A stretch of 64,000 bases of DNA from Ectobacillus ponti. Lineage in GTDB: Bacteria > Bacillota > Bacilli > Bacillales > Bacillaceae_G. The notes under the pieces are model-generated. The model had not been told where the DNA came from and did no database searches. It saw only the letters and a list, made by a program, of their open reading frames with translations. This document shows, one piece after another, positions 21,287 to 29,011 of the stretch. Numbering within the stretch: position 1 is the first letter of the stretch; each line of letters starts with the position of its first letter. The stretch lies in NCBI RefSeq assembly GCF_024294785.1, contig NZ_JANCLT010000013.1, positions 44,732-108,731 on the forward strand, read 5' to 3'. The position numbers and the translations under genes are program-made.

Positions 21287-22522
21287 ATGAAAACAAATCG
21301 TTTGAAGACTTCCGTCATATCTGCTGTAACAATCAGCATGCTCTCAGTATCTTTATATGGGTGCAGCGTGGGCCAATCAGCCAAGACTGAGGCTACTGCC
21401 GAAAAAGGCGGAGCAGCTTCCAATATTTCATCCAAGATCAAGCAGCCGTTATGGTATAAAGCTCCTGCTGATAAGACACTGGAGCTCGCCAAGATTGATG
21501 ACCTGACAAACACGGTGGTAAGTGACGGCGAGCATGGCGAGAAGGGTGTCCTTGCCAAGGATATTGCGGTGACTGATGAGCAGGCTGCGAAGATTAAAGC
21601 AGGAAACTTCAAGGTTGCCATTTCCATGGGCTGGCTGGGCGATGACTGGGCATCACAGCAGCTGATCGGCTTGAAGGAGCAATTTGAGAAGCTGGGCATT
21701 AAGGTAATCGCGGAAACGAACGCAAACTGGGATGATGCGAAGCAAATTTCCGATCTTGAAGCGATTGCGGGCATGAAGCCGGATCTGCTGGTAAGTATTC
21801 CGTTGAACGGAAAGACGACAGCCAATGCTTATAAGAAGATTGCCAGCGCCGGAACAAAGGTTGTATTCATTGACCAGGCAGCTGAAGGTATGCAGGCTGG
21901 AAAAGACTATGCGTCCACGATTTCTTCCGATAACCTGGCGCTCGGCATGTACCTGGCGGATGAGCTGGCCCAAGCTGTTGGTGGCAAAGGCGAGGTCGGC
22001 GCGCTGTATTATGCGAATGATTTCTATGTAACGAATTTACGTTACGAAGGCTTTGTGGCACGTTTGATGACGAAGTATCCGGATGTGAAGCTGGTTGCAG
22101 TGGAAGGCTTCGATAACCCGAACAAAGGCCAAGATGTAGCATCCGCCATGTTTGCCAAGAATCCAAATCTGAAGGGTCTGTACGGCAGCTGGAGTATACC
22201 GGCAATGGGAGCTGTAACAGCAGCGAAGGTATCTGGACTGCCTTCCAAAAATTTCAAGATTGTAAACGAGAACTTTGACCAAATCGTTGCCCTAAACATG
22301 GCGCAAAACGGCTATATTGCCGGCATCTCTTCACAGCGTCCATATGACCAAGGTACAACAGAAGCGAAGGTCGGCGCGTTGGCTCTCATTGGCGCACAAA
22401 CTCCTCCGTATGTAGTAGTGCCGCCTTTGAAGGTTGTCCGTGATAATTTGGCAGAATCCTATAAGACAATCTACCGTATTAACCTGCCGGCTGAAATGCA
22501 AAAAGAGCTTGATAAGAAGTAA
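21287..22522 (+). CDS. Sugar ABC transporter substrate-binding lipoprotein (RbsB type)
   Basis: Extracellular lipoprotein of 411 residues that captures the sugar or polyol for import. The signal peptide carries a lipobox ending at Cys26 (VSLYGC). The body is a type I periplasmic-binding fold (KVAISMGWLGDDWASQQ, LVSIPLNGKTTANAYKKI, VFIDQAAEGMQAGKDY). Compared with classic RbsB (about 300 residues) it has an about 80-residue N-terminal extension, as in some erythritol/ribose-cluster binding proteins. The ribosome site is weak (CAAGGGG). First gene of the binding protein, ATPase, permease, hydrolase operon. Confidence 0.92.
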   Translation: MKTNRLKTSVISAVTISMLSVSLYGCSVGQSAKTEATAEKGGAASNISSKIKQPLWYKAPADKTLELAKIDDLTNTVVSDGEHGEKGVLAKDIAVTDEQAAKIKAGNFKVAISMGWLGDDWASQQLIGLKEQFEKLGIKVIAETNANWDDAKQISDLEAIAGMKPDLLVSIPLNGKTTANAYKKIASAGTKVVFIDQAAEGMQAGKDYASTISSDNLALGMYLADELAQAVGGKGEVGALYYANDFYVTNLRYEGFVARLMTKYPDVKLVAVEGFDNPNKGQDVASAMFAKNPNLKGLYGSWSIPAMGAVTAAKVSGLPSKNFKIVNENFDQIVALNMAQNGYIAGISSQRPYDQGTTEAKVGALALIGAQTPPYVVVPPLKVVRDNLAESYKTIYRINLPAEMQKELDKK

Positions 22523-22563
22523 ATGGCATGTGGCAGTATCCCATAAGTGAGGTGAATGAAGCA

Positions 22564-24063
22564 ATGGCCGAAGAAAATGTTCTGGAGCTGGAAAACATTG
22601 AAAAGTCGTTCAACGGCATTCCTGTACTGAAAAAAGCCCATTTTTCATTAAGGAAAGGCGAGGTTCATGCACTCATGGGGGGAAACGGCGCCGGTAAATC
22701 AACTTTGATGAAAATCCTTACAGGTGTATACACCAAGGATGGCGGTACCATCAAAGTTGATGGAAAGCCCGTTGAATTTCAGCGGCCTCAAGATGCGGAC
22801 CGGCAAAGAATTTCTATTATATTTCAGGAATTCAGCTTGGTGCCTACATTAAGTGTCGCGGAAAATATTTTTCTGAACCGTGAGCCAAAAGCCTTTGGTC
22901 CTGTGTTTATTAATAATAAAGAGAGCATCCGCAGAGCGAAAGAGATTCTGGCGGATTTGGAAGTGGATATTGATCCAACGGCAAAGGTGGAAACATTAAG
23001 CGTCGGCTATTGGCAAATGATTGAGATTGCCAAAGCTTTATCCAAGGATGCACGCATCCTCGTCATGGATGAGCCCACTGCTTCTCTGTCGGAAAGCGAA
23101 ACACGTTCCCTGTTCAAGCTTGTGGAGCGGTTAAAGAATAATGGCATCTCCATCATCTATATCTCGCACCGCATGGAAGAAATCTTCGCTATATGCGACC
23201 GGGTAACGGTGCTGAAGGATGGAAAGACCGTTTTAACAGAAGCGTGCAAGGACGTATCCATGGAGCAATTGGTGGAATGCATGCTCGGGGCGGATATAGG
23301 AAAATCCTTCGCATGGCAGGAACGGCACTATAAGCTGCCGGAGGAACCGTTGCTCAAGGTGCAAAATCTCTCTTTTGGCTCCAGGCTGAAAAATATTAAC
23401 TTTGAAGTCTATCCAGGGGAAATTGTTGGCTTGGCTGGTCTGATGGGAAGCGGCCGGACAGAGGCTGCGGAAGTCATTTTCGGGATCCGGAAGCATCAGG
23501 GCGGCGAAGTGTTTGTGAATGGGAAGAAGATTAAAAATGTAAAAGACGCCATTTCCCAAGGGGTTGCTTTGGTGCCTGAGAACAGAAGAAGACAAGGGCT
23601 GGTCCTTGACCATTCTGTCCGCGACAATATGATGATGACCAACCTGGCCGCGTTCACCAAGCGTTTGTTCATTAATGACGCTGCCGGCACAAGCATGGTA
23701 AACAAGTTTGTGGCACAGCTGGACATTAAAACGGATGGTCCGGGAAAGATTGTAAAACTTCTTTCAGGAGGAAACCAGCAAAAGATTGTGTTGGCCAAGT
23801 GGCTGGCACGCAATCCGAGCCTGCTCATCCTAGATGAGCCTACCATAGGTGTGGATATTGGAGCGAAGTCTGAGATTATTGAAAATATCCGGGCTTTGGC
23901 AGATCAGGGAATCGCGGTTCTTGTGATCTCCTCGGAGCTGCCTGAGCTGCTTGCCATCAGTGACCGTTTGCTGGTGCTGCATGACGGAAAAATTACGAAA
24001 CAGATACAAAGGTGCGATATTGAATCGGAGGAGGTTCTGCATCATGCAATCCAAGGCTATTAA
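22564..24063 (+). CDS. Sugar ABC transporter ATP-binding protein (RbsA type, two cassettes)
   Basis: Cytoplasmic ATPase of 499 residues with two fused ABC modules, energising import through the following permease. The first cassette has Walker A GGNGAGKST, a divergent signature LSVGYWQMIEIAKAL and Walker B ILVMDEP. The second has a degenerate Walker A (GLMGSGRTE), signature LSGGNQQKIVLAKWL and LLILDEPTIGVD, the asymmetry usual in RbsA-type proteins. ATG at 22564 follows GAGGTGAATGAAG. It overlaps the permease start by 20 bases. Confidence 0.94.
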   Translation: MAEENVLELENIEKSFNGIPVLKKAHFSLRKGEVHALMGGNGAGKSTLMKILTGVYTKDGGTIKVDGKPVEFQRPQDADRQRISIIFQEFSLVPTLSVAENIFLNREPKAFGPVFINNKESIRRAKEILADLEVDIDPTAKVETLSVGYWQMIEIAKALSKDARILVMDEPTASLSESETRSLFKLVERLKNNGISIIYISHRMEEIFAICDRVTVLKDGKTVLTEACKDVSMEQLVECMLGADIGKSFAWQERHYKLPEEPLLKVQNLSFGSRLKNINFEVYPGEIVGLAGLMGSGRTEAAEVIFGIRKHQGGEVFVNGKKIKNVKDAISQGVALVPENRRRQGLVLDHSVRDNMMMTNLAAFTKRLFINDAAGTSMVNKFVAQLDIKTDGPGKIVKLLSGGNQQKIVLAKWLARNPSLLILDEPTIGVDIGAKSEIIENIRALADQGIAVLVISSELPELLAISDRLLVLHDGKITKQIQRCDIESEEVLHHAIQGY

Positions 24064-25018
24064 ACAGCAACGGCCCCTGGCTTTTCCAAGCAAGATCGGG
24101 TGGCAGGATTACGTCGTATACATTTTCTTTGCTATCGTACTTGTATTTTTCAGCGCAGTGATTGGGGACAGCGGTTTTCTGACGCTGACAAACATGTTTA
24201 ACATCGTGCGTGCTACCGCCATGATTGCCATTATGGCAATAGCCATGACGTTTGTCATTTCATCCGGCGAGCTGGATCTCTCAGTCGGATCCACAACAGC
24301 CCTTTCGGCACTGGTTTCAGCGCTTGTCATGAAAGCCGGCTATTCCATGTTCGCCGGCGTGGCCGCAGGCCTAATCAGCGGCTTGGTGGTGGGCAGCATC
24401 AATGGCTTCTTTGTTACCGTCATTGGCATTCCTTCCTTCCTAGTGACGCTGGGCATGATGCAGTTCATTCGGGGATTTGACATGTGGATCACATTAACAG
24501 ATCCTGTCCCTGTTACAAATGAGACCTTTAACAATATTTTTGGCTCAGGCAATCTGGGCACAATTCCTTCCCTGCTCGTATGGGCGGTGCTGGTGACAGC
24601 TGTCGGCCATGTTACACTGAAGTACACTCCGTTTGGCAGACAGGTGCTCTCCACCGGCGGAAACCGCATGGCGGCAGAATATTCTGGTATTAATACGAAG
24701 AAAGTGAAATTTATCACCTTCCTGCTATCTGGACTTGCTGCCTCGACTGCTGGTATGCTGTACACAGGCATGATGCAGACTGCCCGCTTCAACTTTGGAA
24801 CAGGCGCTGAGCTGCTCGCCATTGCAGCTGTTATCCTGGGGGGAACCAGCATGTTCGGCGGCAAAGGCACCATTATTGGGACACTGGTCGGAGCCCTGTT
24901 AATCGGCATGATCAACAACGGCCTCATCATCATGGGCTTGGATGTAAGCCAGCAGATGATGGTGGCGGGTGCCATTATCATTCTGGCCGTATCCTTTGGA
25001 AAGAAACCAACTATCTAA
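24044..25018 (+). CDS. Sugar ABC transporter permease (RbsC type)
   Basis: Membrane channel of the importer, 324 residues with about eight to ten hydrophobic segments. The family motif is seen in AEYSGINTKKVKFITFLLSG (the EAA-like coupling region) and in LAIAAVILGGTSMFGGKGT. ATG at 24044 is preceded by GGAGGAGG inside the ATPase gene; the longer open frame to 23951 is overlap with that gene. Translational coupling with the ATPase is likely. Confidence 0.94.
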   Translation: MQSKAIKQQRPLAFPSKIGWQDYVVYIFFAIVLVFFSAVIGDSGFLTLTNMFNIVRATAMIAIMAIAMTFVISSGELDLSVGSTTALSALVSALVMKAGYSMFAGVAAGLISGLVVGSINGFFVTVIGIPSFLVTLGMMQFIRGFDMWITLTDPVPVTNETFNNIFGSGNLGTIPSLLVWAVLVTAVGHVTLKYTPFGRQVLSTGGNRMAAEYSGINTKKVKFITFLLSGLAASTAGMLYTGMMQTARFNFGTGAELLAIAAVILGGTSMFGGKGTIIGTLVGALLIGMINNGLIIMGLDVSQQMMVAGAIIILAVSFGKKPTI

Positions 25019-25037
25019 GTACAGGAGATGATTTGTT

Positions 25038-25949
25038 ATGCCAGAAATCTACGATCACAATGGGAACCCTGTCAAGCATGGCCGGGCCCGGGTAAATGGT
25101 ATCCGCATGCACTACGTTATGGCAGGACAGGGAGAGCCGCTCTTGCTGCTTCACGGTACGCCGAAAACACACTTCTATTGGCATAAGCTGATTCCGCTCT
25201 TGACGGAGCATTTCACTGTTGTGGCTCCTGACCTGCGCGGATTTGGCGATACAGACCGTCCTCCTGTTGAGGAAGGCTATGATTCTCTGACGAATGCCAC
25301 GGATATGGCGGAACTGATGACATTCCTTGGTCATGATCAATTCCACGTCCACGGCGAAGACCGCGGCGCAGAATTTGCGTATGTATTGGCTGCGCAGTAT
25401 CCAGAACGGGTGAAAACACTTTGCTTTGCGGAAATGCTGCTGTCAGGCCTGGGGCTGGAGGAGTGGAGTTACTTCAAGCCGGAAATTCTGCAATCACGCT
25501 TTGAAGAAAAAGGAGTTTGGCTCTGGCACATTCCATTCTTCTGGATGCCTCACGTGCCTGAGATGCTGATCCAAGGGCGCGAAAGAGAGTTCTGGGAGTG
25601 GTGGATGAGAGCAGAGACTTGGAATCCGAATGCGCTTACGAAGGAGTGCATTGATGAGTGGACTGCCAGAATGGTGGAGCCAGGCGGCTTGAGAGGAATC
25701 CTGGAAACGTATAGAGCAGGCATGAAGAATGCGTCCATTAACCATGAACTGATGAAAAAGAAAATCAATTTGCCAATCGTCACAATCGGCGCACCTGAAT
25801 TTATCGGCGTTCTGGTAAAAGGACAGATGGAACTGGTGGCAGAATCGGTTGAACGTTCAGAAATTTTTGAAGAGTGCGGCCATAGCATTGCGTTGGAGGC
25901 AGAAGACCGCTTGGCGAATCTATTAAAAGAGTTTATGCTAAACAGATAG
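25038..25949 (+). CDS. Alpha/beta hydrolase with Asp nucleophile (epoxide hydrolase / fluoroacetate dehalogenase type)
   Basis: 303-residue cytoplasmic hydrolase, last gene of the sugar importer operon. LLLHGTPKTHFYWHK gives the oxyanion region (HGTP), the nucleophile elbow is HGEDRGAEF with Asp108 where esterases have Ser, and the catalytic His is in ECGHSIALEAEDR. The Asp elbow points to epoxide hydrolase or haloacid/haloalkane dehalogenase chemistry, through an alkyl-enzyme ester. GEDRG differs from the usual GHDRG of fluoroacetate dehalogenases. ATG follows ACAGGAGATG. The association with a sugar importer is unexpected and no substrate is evident. Confidence 0.85.
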   Translation: MPEIYDHNGNPVKHGRARVNGIRMHYVMAGQGEPLLLLHGTPKTHFYWHKLIPLLTEHFTVVAPDLRGFGDTDRPPVEEGYDSLTNATDMAELMTFLGHDQFHVHGEDRGAEFAYVLAAQYPERVKTLCFAEMLLSGLGLEEWSYFKPEILQSRFEEKGVWLWHIPFFWMPHVPEMLIQGREREFWEWWMRAETWNPNALTKECIDEWTARMVEPGGLRGILETYRAGMKNASINHELMKKKINLPIVTIGAPEFIGVLVKGQMELVAESVERSEIFEECGHSIALEAEDRLANLLKEFMLNR

Positions 25950-26415
25950 ATTGTAAGGTGTATTTGAATCAGGGGCTGCTTCAAGCGTGAAGGCGTTTTT
26001 TGAAGCACCCCTGTTTTTTCAAAAAGTCAAATCCCCAAAAACAAAAGACTTCCGCAAGGCTCCCGGAACCATCAGATAACCATTGCATGGTGCACATGTA
26101 TATAGACGACAAGCCGTTTTCTCCCGCGCACTTTACGCAAAGAACATGCATGCAAATCATTCCAATACGTAATATAGAAAAAACCATATATTTTTTGTAA
26201 GCGGTTTAAAGGAATTTTGAGGTGTGTGTAGAATTAAAAAATTAAGAAAAAGAACCAGTCCGTGCATTGGGTGCATTCTTTCCAAGAAAGGACTGGTTTA
26301 TGCTGAAAGCAGAATGCGTATATCTCTGCCGGCTGCGGAGAAGATATGTAAGAAACAACCTGCGCAGCTGCTATTTTACAGATGAGTTCAACACACCTAT
26401 GCAGAAGGAGAGAGT
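25950..26415. other. 466-base intergenic region
   Basis: Holds the hydrolase terminator, an AT-rich middle, and a hairpin with 9-base arms AACCAGTCC (26253-26261) and GGACTGGTT (26290-26298) whose minus-strand reading is followed by CTTTTTC. A 39-codon frame (26300-26419) ends by overlapping the next gene's ATG (ATGA) but has an unconvincing composition. No other gene is seen. Confidence 0.6.
25971..26019 (+). terminator. Intrinsic terminator of the importer-hydrolase operon
   Basis: AGGGG and TGCTTCAA (25971-25984) pair with TTGAAGCA and CCCT (26000-26012), then GTTTTTT. Confidence 0.88.
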
Positions 26416-26754
26416 ATGATGAAGAGTTCAGAGCTGGAGTCCAGTTTTTACTGTATACACTGCGATACAGAGCAGCCGCATGTCATTGTGTATATTAATG
26501 ATAAAATCAGAAGCATTGAATGTGAAAACTGCCACCACATTGTGGAGTTCAAGATAGATATTATGAAAGAATTCTACAAAGAGGTGTATAATAAAATCTC
26601 TCGAAAGCCAAGCAAGATTACACAGGAATATAAGCAAGACTTGAACCATTTCCTCACCTCCATTCCGTTGCGCGTTGTAAGCAAGCCGTTTCGTTTCATC
26701 CGCTATCTGGAGGAAACTCATAAGGTCATTAAGCGGTACAAAAAAGAAGGATAA
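26416..26754 (+). CDS. Small zinc-ribbon protein, 'bh protein' type
   Basis: 112-residue cytoplasmic protein with two CxxC pairs (Cys13/Cys16 in FYCIHCD and Cys36/Cys39 in IECENCH), which would bind one zinc ion. The remainder is basic and helical (KPSKITQEYKQDLNHFL, RFIRYLEETHKVIKRYKKEG). It resembles a family known in Bacillus genomes only as 'bh protein', with no assigned role. ATG at 26416 follows AAGGAGAG; a second ATG is adjacent. Monocistronic, between the importer operon and the acetoin genes. DNA or RNA binding is plausible from the ribbon plus basic tail but unproven. Confidence 0.75.
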   Translation: MMKSSELESSFYCIHCDTEQPHVIVYINDKIRSIECENCHHIVEFKIDIMKEFYKEVYNKISRKPSKITQEYKQDLNHFLTSIPLRVVSKPFRFIRYLEETHKVIKRYKKEG

Positions 26755-26790
26755 CAACCGTTTTTTGTTATATATGGAATTCTTTCAGGG

Positions 26791-26822
26791 AGCTCTTCTC
26801 CAGTACAGGAGGAGGGCTTTTC
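26791..26822 (+). terminator. Terminator after the zinc-ribbon gene
   Basis: AGCTCTTCTCC (26791-26801) pairs with GGAGGAGGGCT (26808-26818) with two wobble pairs, followed by TTTT. Confidence 0.65.
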
Positions 26823-26936
26823 GTGTTTTTAAAAAAATAGTCCCCCAAAATGAAGGAGGCTTCTGCCTGCAGTGATCAGGCGGGACGGGCAACAGAATCC
26901 GTTTGGGGAAAAATTACCGATTTAATCTTTTAGCTC

Positions 26937-26965
26937 TTGACTAAATAGTGAAAAAATTCTATGAT
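26937..26965 (+). promoter_or_regulatory. Sigma-A promoter of the acetoin dehydrogenase operon
   Basis: TTGACT (26937-26942), 17-base spacer, TATGAT (26960-26965), about 45 bases before the E1 alpha start. No -24/-12 sigma-L element is seen, unlike the B. subtilis aco operon. Confidence 0.75.
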
Positions 26966-27013
26966 TTTCACAAAGGTAACCATGAGTTACAACTGTTAAA
27001 GGGGGAGCGAGAA

Positions 27014-27997
27014 ATGTTGAGTACTCTTACATTGCCAGCTCAAATTACAGAGGAAAAGCTGAAAGGCCTGTATAAAGAAATGTGGCTGATCCGGTATTTT
27101 GATGAGAAGGTGGATCAGTTTTTTGCGAAGGGATTAATTCATGGAACAACACACCTCTGCGTCGGGCAGGAAGCATCGGCGGCCGGATCCATCGCAGTGC
27201 TTCAGCGCAAGGATAAAATCGTGAGCACGCACCGCGGCCATGGCCATTGCATCTCCAAAGAAGGCGATGTAAACAAAATGATGGCCGAATTGTTTGGAAG
27301 AGTGACGGGCTACTGCAAAGGGAAAGGCGGCTCTATGCACATTGCTGATGTGGAGAAGGGCAACCTCGGCGCCAATGGAATTGTTGGCGGCGGCATCCCG
27401 CTTGCTGTGGGGGCTGCACTGACCTCCAAAATGAAAAACCAAGGATACGTGGTGCTCTGTTTCTTTGGAGACGGTGCATCCAACGAAGGAAGCTTCCATG
27501 AGTCTTTAAATCTGGCGGCGATTTGGAATCTGCCGGTTGTGTTTATTTGCGAGAACAACCAATACGGCATGTCCGGTTCTGTGAAGGACATGACGCGGGT
27601 GGAGCATATCGCAGACCGCGCAAGTGCTTACGGCATGCCTGGAACAGTCATTGATGGCAATGACATGATTGAAATTATGAATACGGTGAACAGTGCGGTG
27701 GAGCAGGCGCGCCAAGGAAACGGCCCGTCTCTGATCGAGATGAAGACATATCGCTGGAAGGGCCACTCCAAGAGTGATGCCAAGAAGTACCGTACACGTG
27801 AAGAAGAGGAAGCGTGGAAGCAAAGAGACGGCATTAAGCGCTTTAAGGAAACGTTGATTGAAGCCAATATTTTGACGGAAGAAGCTGCCAAGCAATTGCA
27901 GCAGGAAGCGAAGGAAGAAATTGAGGCAGCCGTGAAGTTTGCGGAGAACAGCCCGGAACCATCCATCGACACCTTATTGGAAGATATATACGCCTAA
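27014..27997 (+). CDS. acoA: Acetoin dehydrogenase-type E1 alpha subunit
   Basis: Thiamine-diphosphate-dependent E1 alpha, 327 residues, cleaving acetoin (or a related 2-hydroxy ketone or 2-oxo acid) and passing the acetyl unit to lipoyl-E2. The ThDP motif runs GDGASNEGSFHESLNLAA to ENN, and STHRGHGHCISKEGD and GKGGSMHIAD closely match AcoA proteins. ATG at 27014 is behind GGGGGAGCG; the frame extends 22 codons upstream without a ribosome site. First gene of E1 alpha, E1 beta, E2, E3. Acetoin is the best substrate guess by family and gene order, not proven. Confidence 0.88.
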   Translation: MLSTLTLPAQITEEKLKGLYKEMWLIRYFDEKVDQFFAKGLIHGTTHLCVGQEASAAGSIAVLQRKDKIVSTHRGHGHCISKEGDVNKMMAELFGRVTGYCKGKGGSMHIADVEKGNLGANGIVGGGIPLAVGAALTSKMKNQGYVVLCFFGDGASNEGSFHESLNLAAIWNLPVVFICENNQYGMSGSVKDMTRVEHIADRASAYGMPGTVIDGNDMIEIMNTVNSAVEQARQGNGPSLIEMKTYRWKGHSKSDAKKYRTREEEEAWKQRDGIKRFKETLIEANILTEEAAKQLQQEAKEEIEAAVKFAENSPEPSIDTLLEDIYA

Positions 27998-28015
27998 TAT
28001 TCAGGAGGGATTCAA

Positions 28016-28999
28016 ATGAGAGTCATTACGTACTTAGAGGCTGTCAGAGAAGCAATGAGTCAGGAGATGCGCCAGAATGAAGATGTGTTTATTCTTGGCG
28101 AGGACATTGGGGTATATGGCGGTGCATTCGGTGTCACACGCGGCATGATCGAAGAATTCGGTCCTGAGCGTGTCCGCAACACGCCGATTTCGGAAGCGGC
28201 CATTGCCGGCGGCGCTGTCGGGGCGGCGTTGACAGGGATGCGGCCGATTCTGGAGCTGCAATTCTCTGACTTTATCACAATCGCAATGGACCAGCTGGTC
28301 AACCAGGCAGCGAAAACACGCTATATGTTCGGCGGCAAAGGAAAGGTGCCGATGGTGGTCAGAACACCGGCCGGCTCCGGAACAGGGGCGGCGGCACAAC
28401 ACTCGCAAAGCTTGGAGGCCTGGATGGCCCATATCCCTGGATTAAAGGTTGTCCAGCCATCGACCGCTTACGATGCGAAGGGCTTGCTGAAGGCTGCGAT
28501 GGACGATGACAATCCGGTTATCTTCTATGAGCACAAGCTGCTGTACCGGACACAGTGCCATGTGCCTGAAGAGCAGTATTCCATTCCATTGGGGAAAGCG
28601 GATGTGAAGCGGGAAGGAAAAGACGTAACGATCGTCGCGACGGCCATCATGGTGCATAAGGCATTGGAAGCGGCGGCAGAGCTAGAGAAGGAAGGTGTTG
28701 ATGTGGAGATTATTGATCCTCGCACGCTTGTTCCTTTAGATGAGGAAACCATTATTGAGTCTGTAAAGAAAACAGGCCGTCTTATTGTGGTGCATGAGGC
28801 TGTCAAACGCGGCGGCTTTGGCGGTGAGATTGCCAGCATGATTGCCGAGAGTGAAGCGTTTGATTACTTAGACGCTCCGATTAAGCGCTTGGGTGGATTG
28901 GCAGTGCCGGTTCCTTATAACCCAACGCTTGAGAAGGCGGTTATTCCTCAGGTTCCTGATATTATCGAGGCTGTAAGAGAAACGGTTCGGTTTAAATAA
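28016..28999 (+). CDS. acoB: Acetoin dehydrogenase-type E1 beta subunit
   Basis: 327-residue partner of the E1 alpha subunit; together they form the alpha2beta2 ThDP enzyme. The N-terminal half carries ThDP-binding residues ([38 protein letters not shown]), and the transketolase C-terminal domain follows ([29 protein letters not shown]). The ribosome site is CAGGAGGG, 18 bases after the acoA stop. Members of this family also serve pyruvate and branched-chain complexes; the AcoA-like neighbour decides the call. Confidence 0.9.
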   Translation: MRVITYLEAVREAMSQEMRQNEDVFILGEDIGVYGGAFGVTRGMIEEFGPERVRNTPISEAAIAGGAVGAALTGMRPILELQFSDFITIAMDQLVNQAAKTRYMFGGKGKVPMVVRTPAGSGTGAAAQHSQSLEAWMAHIPGLKVVQPSTAYDAKGLLKAAMDDDNPVIFYEHKLLYRTQCHVPEEQYSIPLGKADVKREGKDVTIVATAIMVHKALEAAAELEKEGVDVEIIDPRTLVPLDEETIIESVKKTGRLIVVHEAVKRGGFGGEIASMIAESEAFDYLDAPIKRLGGLAVPVPYNPTLEKAVIPQVPDIIEAVRETVRFK

Positions 29000-29011
29000 G
29001 GGGGAAGAATC

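Noticed and set aside
26755-27013. Sigma-54 promoter for the acetoin operon
   Set aside because: No TGGCAC-N5-TTGCA arrangement could be found; a sigma-A promoter is present instead.
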